Assembly (NCBI RefSeq): GCF_007829335.1
Contig: NZ_VIWO01000007.1
Location: 310,001 to 374,000, forward strand
DNA length: 64,000 nt
From: Chitinophaga polysaccharea
Lineage (GTDB): Bacteria; Bacteroidota; Bacteroidia; Chitinophagales; Chitinophagaceae
Direction of reading: 5' to 3'
In this document: one piece after another, positions 18,710 through 27,865 of the stretch
Numbering within the stretch: position 1 is the first letter of the stretch
Layout: every line of letters begins with the position of its first letter
Position numbers and translations under genes: made by a program
The notes under the pieces: generated by a model
Database searches by the model: none
What the model was told of the DNA's origin: nothing
The model's input: only the letters and a program-made list of their open reading frames with translations

Positions 18710-18821
18710 AGCTTTTAGCTGTTAGCCGTTGGTGATAAGCCAGCGACAAAAATTTTATTCCTGCGAAATATCCAAGCTATCAGCCATTAGCAGTGCTGCT
18801 AATGGCTGGTAGCTAAAAGCT
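18710..18821. repeat. Long inverted-repeat element filling the rpoB-rpoC gap
   Basis: Outer arms AGCTTTTAGCT (18710-18720) and AGCTAAAAGCT (18811-18821) are exact complements, and inside lies a perfect 13-base hairpin CAGCCATTAGCAG/CTGCTAATGGCTG at 18781-18808. No T-run. It could affect rpoB/rpoC transcript stability or be a small mobile repeat. Similar GCTAATGGCT/AGCTTAAAGC-type elements occur at 28819-28899 and 54807-54907. Confidence 0.65.
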
Positions 18822-18822
18822 C

Positions 18823-21800
18823 TTAGTCAAATTTCAGATCCAGACCCAGACCACGCAATTCATGAATCAATACGTTGAAGGATTCAGGTACACCCGCTTT
18901 CGGAATGTTGTCACCTTTCACGATGGACTCATATGCTTTGGCACGACCTACGATATCATCTGATTTAATAGTAAGCAGTTCCTGCAGGATGTTGGATGCA
19001 CCGTATGCTTCCAGTGCCCACACCTCCATCTCACCAAAACGCTGACCACCAAACTGGGCTTTACCACCCAGTGGCTGTTGGGTAATGAGACTGTACGGTC
19101 CGATAGAACGGGCGTGCATCTTATCATCCACCATGTGGCTCAGTTTAAGCATATAGATAACACCCACGGTTGCTTTCTGGTGGAAACGATCTCCCGTTTC
19201 ACCATCATGCAGGTACGCGTGACCAAAGCTAGGTAATCCAGCTTCGCTGATATAAGCAGCAATTTCTTCGGTAGTAGCACCATCAAAAATCGGCGTAGCA
19301 AAACGTACTCCCAGTTTCAGACCTGCCCAACCTAATACGGTTTCGTAGATCTGTCCAAGGTTCATACGGGAAGGTACCCCGAGTGGGTTCAGTACGATAT
19401 CCAGTGGTGTACCGTCTTCCAGGAATGGCATGTCTTCATCACGCACAATCTTGGCAACGATACCCTTGTTACCGTGACGTCCCGCCATCTTATCACCTAC
19501 TTTCAACTTACGCTTGCTGGCCAGGTAAACCTTCGCCAGTTTCAGTACGCCCGCTGGCAGCTCATCACCGATAGAGATGTTGAACTTCTCACGTTTGTAA
19601 CGACCCAGCTCTTCGTTGAACTTGATGTTATAGTTGTGCAAGAGTGTATTGATCTGATCGTTCACCACTTCGTCTGTTGTCCAGCCCAGTGGGTTTACGT
19701 TCATGAAATCAATATTTACCAGGTTCTTCGGAGAGAACTTGGAACCCTTAGAAATCAATACTTCACCATAAGTGTTGGTAATACCCTGAGAGGTTTTATC
19801 CTTCAGTAATACCAGCAACTTACTCATCAGCACTTCCAGCAGGTCTTCGGCATTCTTCTGGTGAATTTTCTCCAGTTTCTCGATCGCTGCTTTCTCACGG
19901 GTTTTTGAATTCTTATCTTTCTTAGCGCGGCTAAACAGTTTTTTGTCGATTACCACACCTTCTGTTGATGGAGGCGCTTTCAGCGACGCATCTTTCGCAT
20001 CAGAAGCCTTATCACCAAAGATCGCTCTCAGGAGTTTTTCTTCAGGAGAAGGATCAGACTCACCACGCGGAGTGATTTTACCGATCAGGATATCACCTTC
20101 CTTGATGTGCGCACCAACACGGATAATACCGTTCTGGTCAAGGTCTTTGGTAGCCTCTTCACTCACGTTAGGAATATCCGGTGTCAGTTCTTCTTCACCC
20201 AGTTTGGTATCGCGAACTTCCAGCTCATATTCATCAATGTGGATGGAAGTAAAGAGGTCTTCACGTGCAACACGCTCAGAAATTACGATCGCATCCTCAA
20301 AGTTGTAACCTTTCCATGGCATAAACGCTACCTTCAGGTTGCGTCCCAGCGCCAGTTCACCACCGCGGGTAGCGTAACCTTCTGTGAGGAAGTCGCCATC
20401 TTTCACGCGCTGACCTTTCTTCACGCAAGGTCTGAGGTTGATACAGGTGCTTTGGTTGGTTTTAACGAATTTAGTCAGCGTGTAAACGATCAGATCGTCT
20501 TCAAAGCTCACCAGTTTCTGCATTTCATCACGCTCGTAACGAACATGAATTTCGTTTGCATCCACAAATTCTACCACACCATTACCATCTGCGGTAATCT
20601 GCAAACGGGAGTCACGTGCAGCTTTGCCTTCCAAACCAGTACCTACGATAGGTACCTCAGGATTCAGCAATGGTACTGCCTGACGTTGCATGTTTGATCC
20701 CATCAACGCACGGTTGGCATCATCATGTTCCAGGAACGGAATCAGGGAGGCGCTCAAACCTACGATCTGGTTAGGTGCCACGTCCATGAACTCCACTTCA
20801 TCTCTGTCGAGAATCGGGAAGTCGCCGGTTTCGCGGGATTTCACCTTATCATTTACGAAATTGCCTTTATCATCCAGTGGGGCGTTTGCCTGCGCAATCT
20901 TCACAGAATCTTCCTCTTCAGCGCTCAGGAACTCCACTTTATGCATGTCTACTTTACCACTGTTTACTTTGCGGTAAGGCGTTTCAATGAAGCCCATTTC
21001 ATTCACCTTAGCGTGTACGCAGAGGGTAGAAATCAGACCGATGTTTGGTCCTTCTGGTGTTTCAATGGTACACAAACGGCCATAGTGGCTGTAGTGAACG
21101 TCACGCACCTCAAAGCCTGCTCTTTCACGACTCAAACCACCGGGTCCGAGAGCGGAAATACGGCGTTTGTGGGTGATTTCAGACAGCGGGTTTGTTTGAT
21201 CCAGGAACTGTGATAACTGGGAAGTACCGAAGAAGGAATTGATAACAGAAGACAAAGTCCTCGCATTAATCAGGTCTACCGGCGTAAATACCTCGTTATC
21301 ACGAACGTTCATTCTTTCACGGATGGTACGGGCCATACGTGCAAGACCAACACCAAACTGAGCATATAACTGCTCGCCTACAGTACGCACACGACGGTTA
21401 GACAGGTGATCGATATCATCGATTTCCGCCTTACCGTTAGTCAGCTGTACCAGGTACTTGATGATGGAGATGATGTCATCCTTCGTTAACACTTTCATGT
21501 CTAACGGGGTAGGAAGACCTAATTTTCTGTTGATCTTATAACGACCTACGTCACCGAGATCGTAACGTTTGTCGGAGAAGAACAGTTTATCGATGATTCC
21601 CCTTGCTGTTTCATCATCCGGCGCATCGGCACCACGCAGTTGGCGGTAGATGTGCTGAACGGCTTCCAGCTCGGAGTTAGATGTATCCTTATTTAATGTA
21701 TTGTAGATGATGGAGAAATCACCGCTCACCTCTTCCTTCTGAACGAAAACGCTCTTCAGTCCCATGTCTACGATGGTTTCGATGTTCGCTTCATCCAGGA

Positions 21801-22632
21801 TGCTATCACGCTCGAGCATAATTTCGTTACGCTCGATGCTCACCACTTCACCGGTATCTTCATCCACAAAGTCTTCTACCCAGCTTCTTAAAACACGGGC
21901 AGCCAGCTTTTTGCCGGCATATTTATCAAGACTCTTTTTGTCTGCTTTTACTTCATCTGCCATGCCAAACAGCTGCAGAATATCCTTATCTGTTTCATAG
22001 CCGATGGCACGCAACAGTGTGGTAACCGGGAATTTCTTCTTACGGTCGATGTAAGCGTACATCACGTTGTTGATGTCAGTTGCAAACTCCATCCACGCGC
22101 CCTTGAACGGAATCACCCTTGCAGAGTAGATTTTAGTACCGTTCGGATGTACAGATTGACCAAAGAAAACACCAGGTGAACGATGCAGTTGGGATACAAC
22201 TACGCGTTCAGCACCATTAATAACGAAAGTACCTCTGGGAGTCATGTACGGAATGTTCCCAAGGAACACATCCTGCACAATTGTCTGGAAATCCACATGC
22301 TCCTCATCATTACAGCTGAGGCGGAGTTTCGCTTTCAACGGTACGGAATAAGTAAGCCCACGCTCAATACACTCCTCAATAGTATAACGTGGAGGATCCA
22401 CGAAATAATCGAGGAATTCCAGATTAAAGATATTTCTGGTATCTGTAATCGGGAAGTTCTCTTTAAATACTTTAAAAAGGCCTTCGTTGTTTCGCTTGTC
22501 TGGTGTGGTTTCTAATTGGAAGAAATCCTTGAAAGATTGGATTTGGATAGCCAACAGATCCGGTGTCTCAGTAACTTGTTTGATCTTTCCAAAATTTACT
22601 CTTTCGTTTGTTTGGGCTTTTTTTAGAGACAT
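18823..22632 (-). CDS. rpoB: DNA-directed RNA polymerase subunit beta
   Basis: 1269 residues from MSLKKAQTNERVNFGKI. The rifampicin-binding region is intact and wild-type in form (SQLSQFLDQTNPLSEITHKR then RISALGPGGL), with the Asp, His and Ser that usually change in resistant mutants. MAGRHGNKGIVAKI and the C-terminal GGQRFGEMEVWALEAYGA clamp region are present. It forms the active centre of RNA polymerase with rpoC. It is transcribed from upstream ribosomal protein genes through a hairpin in the rplL-rpoB gap. Confidence 0.99.
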   Translation of the reverse strand: MSLKKAQTNERVNFGKIKQVTETPDLLAIQIQSFKDFFQLETTPDKRNNEGLFKVFKENFPITDTRNIFNLEFLDYFVDPPRYTIEECIERGLTYSVPLKAKLRLSCNDEEHVDFQTIVQDVFLGNIPYMTPRGTFVINGAERVVVSQLHRSPGVFFGQSVHPNGTKIYSARVIPFKGAWMEFATDINNVMYAYIDRKKKFPVTTLLRAIGYETDKDILQLFGMADEVKADKKSLDKYAGKKLAARVLRSWVEDFVDEDTGEVVSIERNEIMLERDSILDEANIETIVDMGLKSVFVQKEEVSGDFSIIYNTLNKDTSNSELEAVQHIYRQLRGADAPDDETARGIIDKLFFSDKRYDLGDVGRYKINRKLGLPTPLDMKVLTKDDIISIIKYLVQLTNGKAEIDDIDHLSNRRVRTVGEQLYAQFGVGLARMARTIRERMNVRDNEVFTPVDLINARTLSSVINSFFGTSQLSQFLDQTNPLSEITHKRRISALGPGGLSRERAGFEVRDVHYSHYGRLCTIETPEGPNIGLISTLCVHAKVNEMGFIETPYRKVNSGKVDMHKVEFLSAEEEDSVKIAQANAPLDDKGNFVNDKVKSRETGDFPILDRDEVEFMDVAPNQIVGLSASLIPFLEHDDANRALMGSNMQRQAVPLLNPEVPIVGTGLEGKAARDSRLQITADGNGVVEFVDANEIHVRYERDEMQKLVSFEDDLIVYTLTKFVKTNQSTCINLRPCVKKGQRVKDGDFLTEGYATRGGELALGRNLKVAFMPWKGYNFEDAIVISERVAREDLFTSIHIDEYELEVRDTKLGEEELTPDIPNVSEEATKDLDQNGIIRVGAHIKEGDILIGKITPRGESDPSPEEKLLRAIFGDKASDAKDASLKAPPSTEGVVIDKKLFSRAKKDKNSKTREKAAIEKLEKIHQKNAEDLLEVLMSKLLVLLKDKTSQGITNTYGEVLISKGSKFSPKNLVNIDFMNVNPLGWTTDEVVNDQINTLLHNYNIKFNEELGRYKREKFNISIGDELPAGVLKLAKVYLASKRKLKVGDKMAGRHGNKGIVAKIVRDEDMPFLEDGTPLDIVLNPLGVPSRMNLGQIYETVLGWAGLKLGVRFATPIFDGATTEEIAAYISEAGLPSFGHAYLHDGETGDRFHQKATVGVIYMLKLSHMVDDKMHARSIGPYSLITQQPLGGKAQFGGQRFGEMEVWALEAYGASNILQELLTIKSDDIVGRAKAYESIVKGDNIPKAGVPESFNVLIHELRGLGLDLKFD

Positions 22633-22791
22633 ATTCGAAGTTAGCAGTTATATGACTTGTAAGAATTAGGGAAATTAAGATTTCTTTGCCAATACCATCC
22701 CAATTTATTTATGCCTTCTGCACATGGTCAAAGTCACTTAACGTGATTCCCCGTTTTGACTCTCTGAAAAAGACACTTTCCCAAAGGGAAT

Positions 22792-22823
22792 AAGGCCAAA
22801 AGTGCAAAAGCACTTTTGACCTT
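22792..22823 (-). terminator. Attenuator-like hairpin between rplL and rpoB
   Basis: 14-base stem AAGGTCAAAAGTGC/GCACTTTTGGCCTT with a TTTT loop (one G-U), followed on the minus strand by a weak ATTCCCTTT stretch. Its place matches the partial terminator that lowers rpoBC expression relative to ribosomal protein genes in many bacteria. Partial action is inferred. Confidence 0.65.
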
Positions 22824-22849
22824 TAAAAGATGTATACTTAAGCAAAGAA

Positions 22850-23221
22850 TTACTGAATTTCAACTTCAGCACCAGCTTCAGTCAGCTTAGCTTTCAGGTC
22901 TTCAGCCTCAGCTTTGCTTACGCCTTCTTTCAGAGCTTTAGGCGCGCCGTCAACCAGTTCTTTCGCTTCTTTCAGACCTAAGCCGGTCAGGTCTTTAACG
23001 ACCTTAACAACGTTCAGTTTGCTAGCACCTGCAGATTTCAGGATTACGTTGAAAGCAGTTTTTTCTTCCGCTGCTGGAGCTCCATCGCTAGGACCTGCTA
23101 CTACTACTGCTGCTGCTGCTGGTTCGATACCGTAGTCAGCTTTCAGAACGTCTGCCAGTTCTTGTACTTCCTTAACAGTTAAACCTACTAATTGTTCAGC
23201 TAATGCTTTTACGTCTGCCAT
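22850..23221 (-). CDS. rplL: Ribosomal protein bL12 (L7/L12)
   Basis: 123 residues. N-terminal dimerisation helices (MADVKALAEQLVGLTVKEVQ), an Ala-rich hinge at about 37-50 and the C-terminal factor-binding domain (EKTAFNVILKSAGASKLNVV, LGLKEAKELVDGAPKALKEG). It forms the ribosomal stalk on L10 and recruits translation factors such as EF-Tu, also encoded in this window. It sits between rplJ and rpoB as in most bacteria. Confidence 0.99.
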   Translation of the reverse strand: MADVKALAEQLVGLTVKEVQELADVLKADYGIEPAAAAVVVAGPSDGAPAAEEKTAFNVILKSAGASKLNVVKVVKDLTGLGLKEAKELVDGAPKALKEGVSKAEAEDLKAKLTEAGAEVEIQ

Positions 23222-23316
23222 TTTATAATGTTTTAATGTAATGTTTGTAAAATGTTGTTAGTTATATTGTGACTTGGAAGCCAATGTTGTATACGGATAG
23301 CGGGTAGCTATTCGTA

Positions 23317-23844
23317 CTATTCTGCTGCTGGTGCTTCCACCGCAGCTCCTTCTTTGTTGCCTTTTTCCAGCAAAGCAGCGATAACGCGTTTTGCAGGAGA
23401 TTGCAACAGACCAACGATTTCGCCGATGAGCTCGTTCTTGGTCTTGATGTTGGTCAGCGCTTTCAGCTGATTGTCGCCTACGAATACTTCGTCAGCAACG
23501 AAAGCAGCTTTCAGTACTGGTTTTTCCAGTTTACCGTTAGCCTTACGGAAAGAAGAGATGATCAATGCAGGCTCTTTGGGGCTGTCAGAGAACATCAGGG
23601 CAGTTACACCATGCAGACTGTCATAAACACCTGCGTACTTTTCGCTGTCCAGAGATTCCAGTGCCTTACGGATCAGGGTGTTCTTAGCCACCTTCATTTC
23701 CACTTTCTTGTCAAAGCAAACCTTCCTCAGATCATTCACCTGTGCAACCGTTAAGGACTCAGTGTTAGTGATATAGAAGTTGCTGTATTGAGAGAACTTG
23801 CCTTTCAGCAGTTCTATCACTTCATTTTTTTGATCTTTATTCAT
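23317..23844 (-). CDS. rplJ: Ribosomal protein uL10
   Basis: 175 residues (MNKDQKNEVIELLKGKFSQY). The N-terminal domain binds 23S rRNA (VKMKVAKNTLIRKALES-type segment), and the C-terminal helix binds L12 dimers; the tail is Glu/Ala-rich. It lies between rplA and rplL in the standard order, 59 bases after rplA, so a long L10 leader structure as in gamma-proteobacteria is not present. Confidence 0.98.
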   Translation of the reverse strand: MNKDQKNEVIELLKGKFSQYSNFYITNTESLTVAQVNDLRKVCFDKKVEMKVAKNTLIRKALESLDSEKYAGVYDSLHGVTALMFSDSPKEPALIISSFRKANGKLEKPVLKAAFVADEVFVGDNQLKALTNIKTKNELIGEIVGLLQSPAKRVIAALLEKGNKEGAAVEAPAAE

Positions 23845-23903
23845 ATTAAAACGTTTGTAGCAAGCCCCATCTTCACAGATAACGGCTACAACTCGTGATC
23901 AAT

Positions 23904-24593
23904 TTAGTTTTGAACAGATTTAGTATCGATAACAATACCAGGACTCATGGTGCTTGCCATAGACAGCCCTTTCAGGTAAGTACCTTTTGCAGTAGCTGGT
24001 TTCAGCTTAATGATAGCATTGATCAGCTCCAGGGAGTTCTGCTCAATTTTATCAGATGCGAAAGATACACGACCGATAGAAGCGTGGATGATACCAGCTT
24101 TATCTACCTTAAAGGTGATTTTACCGCCTTTAACATCGTTTACCGCAGCTGCAACGTCGTTAGTAACAGTACCGGTCTTAGGGTTCGGCATCAGGTTACG
24201 GGGACCTAAGATCTTACCCAGTTTACCGATTTTCGGCATTACAGCAGGAGTAGCTACGATTACATCTACATCAGTCCAACCAGCTTCGATCTTCTGGATA
24301 AATTCATCCAGACCAACGAAGTCAGCACCTGCTTCTTTTGCAGCAGCTTCTTTATCAGGTGTGCAAAGCACTAAAACCCTCTTGGTTTTACCGGTACCGT
24401 GTGGAAGCGTAACGGAACCACGGATAGCCTGGTCTGCTTTCTTAGGATCAACGCCTAAGCGGATATGTAAATCGACAGAGCTGTCGAATTTAGTACAGTT
24501 GATATCTTTAACTAAGCTGGAGGCTTCTTTCAGGCTATACACCTTATTTTTTTCCACCTTCGTGTCAGCTACTTTTCTCTTTTTAGTTGCCAT
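23904..24593 (-). CDS. rplA: Ribosomal protein uL1
   Basis: 229 residues, starting MATKKRKVADTKVEKNKVYS. Conserved segments include DLHIRLGVDPKKADQAIRGS, LPHGTGKTKRVLVL and GPRNLMPNPKTGTVT. It binds 23S rRNA at the L1 stalk near the E site and in many bacteria represses translation of its own rplK-rplA mRNA; I see no clear autoregulatory mimic here. It follows rplK by 43 bases. Confidence 0.99.
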   Translation of the reverse strand: MATKKRKVADTKVEKNKVYSLKEASSLVKDINCTKFDSSVDLHIRLGVDPKKADQAIRGSVTLPHGTGKTKRVLVLCTPDKEAAAKEAGADFVGLDEFIQKIEAGWTDVDVIVATPAVMPKIGKLGKILGPRNLMPNPKTGTVTNDVAAAVNDVKGGKITFKVDKAGIIHASIGRVSFASDKIEQNSLELINAIIKLKPATAKGTYLKGLSMASTMSPGIVIDTKSVQN

Positions 24594-24636
24594 TTGTCAA
24601 AATGATTTTAAGTCCTGCCTCAACAGGGTGAAACAA

Positions 24637-25080
24637 TTAGTTTTCCCAAGGAGCTTTACCATCAACAGTAATACCCATGCTACGCGCAGTACCAGCTACC
24701 ATTTTCATAGCGCTGTTCAGCGTAAAGCAGTTCAGATCAGGCATCTTGTCTTGTGCAATCGCCTCAATCTGAGCCCAGGAAACTTTACCCACCTTGTTAC
24801 GGTTAGGTTCTTTAGAACCACTCTGTAATTTAGCAGCTTCCAGCAGCTGTACAGGTGCCGGAGGAGTTTTGATTACGAAGTCGAAAGATTTGTCAGTGTA
24901 AACAGTCAGCAACACAGGCAATACTTTACCCATTTTATCCTGGGTACGGGCATTGAACTGTTTGCAGAACTCCATGATGTTCACACCTTTGGAACCCAGT
25001 GCGGGACCAATTGGAGGTGCAGGGTTGGCCTGGCCGCCTTTAACCTGCAATTTCACGTACGTTGCGATCTCTTTTGCCAT
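24637..25080 (-). CDS. rplK: Ribosomal protein uL11
   Basis: 147 residues. The sequence KLQVKGGQANPAPPIGPALG with its Pro-rich N-terminal motif and the C-terminal rRNA-binding domain (VAGTARSMGITVDG) are diagnostic. It forms the GTPase-associated centre with 23S rRNA. It is the first gene of the transcript here, driven by the strong promoter at 25171-25200, because two unrelated genes separate it from nusG. Confidence 0.99.
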   Translation of the reverse strand: MAKEIATYVKLQVKGGQANPAPPIGPALGSKGVNIMEFCKQFNARTQDKMGKVLPVLLTVYTDKSFDFVIKTPPAPVQLLEAAKLQSGSKEPNRNKVGKVSWAQIEAIAQDKMPDLNCFTLNSAMKMVAGTARSMGITVDGKAPWEN

Positions 25081-25170
25081 GTTTTTTGATTTAATTTGGT
25101 TAAACGTCCCCCGTCAAACAGAGAACTCCCAAAACTAAAAGGAACTTAAAATAACCTTTTAAAGGGGATG

Positions 25171-25200
25171 CAAAGGTATATATTATTGTGAAATTGTCAA
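25171..25200 (-). promoter_or_regulatory. Bacteroidetes-type promoter for rplK-rplA-rplJ-rplL-rpoB-rpoC
   Basis: On the minus strand: TTG (25200-25198), exactly 19 bases, then TACCTTTG (25178-25171), matching the TTTG-N19-TAnnTTTG consensus. It lies about 90 bases upstream of the rplK ATG, downstream of the transglutaminase genes. Confidence 0.85.
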
Positions 25201-25302
25201 AAAGTATTTGAAATTGGGCATCCTTTTTGCTCTGGTTCACATTTTTTTTACAAATCTATTGCATTCCCGGGAAAATTTCCTTATCATTCGAAACCGCCAA
25301 AG

Positions 25303-26508
25303 TTACAACTTATCCGCCACTTGTACATAAAACAATTCCTTCCGCTGCTCCCTGGCTGTCTTTATATACTTATTCACAAAAACCTGCTCATTTACCACCT
25401 TCTCCTTCATCTCTCCTATCGCATCAGATAATTCCTTCATATTATGCTGCATGCTGTCATCTCCCACAGGAAGCCCGGCAAGCGCCTTCTCTGCTCCCAG
25501 CAGTTTCACTGAAATCCCATCAATCATCCGCCTGAGCGCCTCATCCTTCATTTCCGGAAGAAACTGATGGTTTTTAAAGGCTACATATTCGTTATACTGC
25601 TTCACCACCTCCGTATAATTCCTGTTAATCTCATTGAATTGATCTACACTCCGGTTCCTGGCTTCTATTTGCTGGTTATCCGCCAGCACCCGGATGGTCT
25701 GATCCATCCAGTCCAGCTCCGATACTATAAATGGATTACTCATTCCGCCATAACGCCGTATCCTCGCCGCCGCTCCCTGCAATCGCTCTAACCGCGACTG
25801 CCGTGCCCAAACATTCAGGGTATCGTTAAAGGCAAACACCGGACGTTTGGCTGCCGCCGCAAAGCCTTGGGCATTCAGCTCATCATGACGCAGTGGAAAA
25901 GATAACAACTGCCACAACGGATCGTATGGAATATGTCTTTTTACGGCCAACTGTGGTGATAATTGGAACCAGCTCCAGTTAATACCAGGTACAAACCGCC
26001 CGTTATCCACGGCGCCAGCTCCCCAGGTAGGATCCGTAATCGTCCAATGCCCGCCATCCTTCACGGCTACCCAGTCGTGCGAACCTGCAGGCGTCATCAT
26101 ATCCGGCAATAAGCCGTAGCCACTCACTATAACTGCATTAATTCCACCCGCCCGGCAAATCCAGGCGTATAACACTGCATAGTCTGTACAAAGCCCCTTC
26201 CGGGTACGCAGGGTCCTGGTCATCGCTACCAACGAATCCCGGTAGCTATTAGGCCTGTTCATGTTTTCCACGTCATAGGCAATATGCGTGGATATCCAGT
26301 TGAATAACGACTGCTGAAACGCCTGGCTCCCCCTGGTATGGGCTTTCAGCCATGTGGCTATCTCCCCCGGCGTAGTGGTTACAGTTTCCGGTATCTGAAC
26401 AATAGCTGCGGTAGCCTCTTCTTTTACTGGCTTTACCGGCTTACCTTTCTGTGCACCTGCGGATATAAATAATAATAACCCAAGCAGTACAGCAATGGCT
26501 GATTTCAT
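25303..26508 (-). CDS. Secreted transglutaminase-like protein (copy A)
   Basis: 401 residues with a signal peptide (1-20, ending SAGAQ). A transglutaminase/cysteine-protease-like domain spans about 45-190 with the complete triad: Cys107 in RKGLCTDYA, His144 in GSHDWVAV and Asp159 in TITDPTWG. The C-terminal 200 residues are helical (FNEINRNYTEVVKQYNEYVA) and of unknown function. It is a paralogue of the next gene upstream (26591-27790), sharing YNEYVxFKNxQF and the domain order. It could cleave or crosslink envelope peptides; no substrate is known. It lies between nusG and rplK, an unusual place. Confidence 0.85.
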   Translation of the reverse strand: MKSAIAVLLGLLLFISAGAQKGKPVKPVKEEATAAIVQIPETVTTTPGEIATWLKAHTRGSQAFQQSLFNWISTHIAYDVENMNRPNSYRDSLVAMTRTLRTRKGLCTDYAVLYAWICRAGGINAVIVSGYGLLPDMMTPAGSHDWVAVKDGGHWTITDPTWGAGAVDNGRFVPGINWSWFQLSPQLAVKRHIPYDPLWQLLSFPLRHDELNAQGFAAAAKRPVFAFNDTLNVWARQSRLERLQGAAARIRRYGGMSNPFIVSELDWMDQTIRVLADNQQIEARNRSVDQFNEINRNYTEVVKQYNEYVAFKNHQFLPEMKDEALRRMIDGISVKLLGAEKALAGLPVGDDSMQHNMKELSDAIGEMKEKVVNEQVFVNKYIKTAREQRKELFYVQVADKL

Positions 26509-26590
26509 ATGTGATGAAGATATAGGGAGTATAAAAAAAATATTTGTGCTAAACCCGACATACTAAAATATAAAAATGCCGGCCGCAAAA

Positions 26591-27790
26591 CTACTTCCAG
26601 CTCAGTTTGTAAAACAATCTTTTCCGGAATAATTTGCCTGTCTTAATGTACTTCGTTACAAAATCCTGTTCCGCCGTTATCCTTTGGCGCATACCAGCCA
26701 CGGCTGTACTGATTTCTGCAATGTTATTCCTGATCGGCGCCTCATTGGAGGTAACGCTCTTCAGCAATTTGTCGATATCTTCCAATTTTTTCGCCATTCC
26801 ATCCACCCAATCCCGGATTTCCTGGTCAGGTTTGTTGGGGGTAAACTGCTGATTTTTAAACACCACGTATTCGTTGAAGGAATTAGTCAGGTCGTTATAT
26901 TGACTGCTGGCGCGGTTCACTACACTTACCTGCAGGTTATACGTGGCCACGTGTTCATTTTGCTTAGTATAGGCAACGAGGTTTTTCAGGTTAGTCAGCT
27001 CTACTGAGATCATCTGGTTGGTGATCCCGTAGTGCTCCATCCTGTCGATCGCATTTTGTGCCCGTTGACTTTCATTCATCCTGGCAAACGCCGAGAGCGT
27101 GTCGGGGTAAGCAAATACCGGGTTGCCGGCTGCTGCGGTCCATTTACTGTCCCGGATTTCGTCGTGACGTAATGGATGATCCAGGAACTGAAACAATGGA
27201 TCAAATGGCACGTGGGTATGGATATATTCAGGAGGTGTTACGCCAAAGTGTTTCCAGTTGAGCGATGCCACGTATTTATTGTTCTGTACATAACCTGATC
27301 CCCAGGTAGGGTCGTAGAGCAGCCATTTATTGCCGGTAAATGCGGCTACCCAGGCATGACTGGCATTATCCATCTTACCACCGGTGATGGTATATCCAGT
27401 CACCAGCCAGGCAGGAATATCAGCATGCCGGCAGATATCCACAAACAGGCTGGCATATCCCTGGCATACAGCGGTGCGCGTTTGCAGGGTCTTTTGGACA
27501 GCATCTGCAGTATCTTTATAATAGTCGGGTTTGAATGTATTCACCATATCATAAGTGATGTGCGAAGCCATCCAACCATAGATTGCTTTCAGCATATCCG
27601 TCTGACTAGCAAGATGCGTGCGCAGATATGTTCCCATGGCCGCTGAAGAGTTAGTAGCTGCCTCAGGAATAGGAGCATAGGTAACGGCTGCCGCGGGAGC
27701 TGGCTTTACCGGTTGCTTTATGTTGACTTGTGCATAGGTGGTGGTGCTAAGCGCAATACAGGTGGCTACAGCCAGGTATCGAATGTTCAT
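26591..27790 (-). CDS. Secreted transglutaminase-like protein (copy B)
   Basis: 399 residues from ATG 27790 (MNIRYLAVATCIALSTTTYA), which gives a good signal peptide; the longer frame begins inside the nusG terminator. The triad is complete: Cys109 in RTAVCQGYASLF, His145 in NASHAWVAAF and Asp160 in LLYDPTWGSGYV. The helical C-terminal half matches copy A (SFNEYVVFKNQQFTPN). The gap to copy A is 82 bases, so the two are probably co-transcribed, as a tandem duplication. Family-level function (peptidase or transglutaminase in the envelope) only. Confidence 0.85.
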   Translation of the reverse strand: MNIRYLAVATCIALSTTTYAQVNIKQPVKPAPAAAVTYAPIPEAATNSSAAMGTYLRTHLASQTDMLKAIYGWMASHITYDMVNTFKPDYYKDTADAVQKTLQTRTAVCQGYASLFVDICRHADIPAWLVTGYTITGGKMDNASHAWVAAFTGNKWLLYDPTWGSGYVQNNKYVASLNWKHFGVTPPEYIHTHVPFDPLFQFLDHPLRHDEIRDSKWTAAAGNPVFAYPDTLSAFARMNESQRAQNAIDRMEHYGITNQMISVELTNLKNLVAYTKQNEHVATYNLQVSVVNRASSQYNDLTNSFNEYVVFKNQQFTPNKPDQEIRDWVDGMAKKLEDIDKLLKSVTSNEAPIRNNIAEISTAVAGMRQRITAEQDFVTKYIKTGKLFRKRLFYKLSWK

Positions 27791-27812
27791 TGTTGTGATA
27801 CGGGTAAACAGA

Positions 27813-27844
27813 AAAAAGCGTCCCGAAATATCGGAACGCTTTTT
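27813..27844 (-). terminator. Intrinsic terminator of the tRNA-tuf-secE-nusG transcript
   Basis: Stem AAAAAGCGTTCCGA paired with TCGGGACGCTTTTT (one G-U) around a 4-base loop, ending in TTTTTTCTG on the minus strand, 21 bases after the nusG stop. It separates the nusG transcript from the transglutaminase genes. Confidence 0.88.
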
Positions 27845-27865
27845 CAATAAAGAGTTTATAAAAAC

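Noticed and set aside
18702..18822. rpoB-rpoC gap as an insertion sequence
   Set aside because: Too short for a transposase and no target duplication seen; treated as a miniature inverted-repeat element.
24010..24828. 272-residue plus-strand frame across rplA and rplK
   Set aside because: Antisense to two ribosomal protein genes and spans their junction; a codon-bias shadow.
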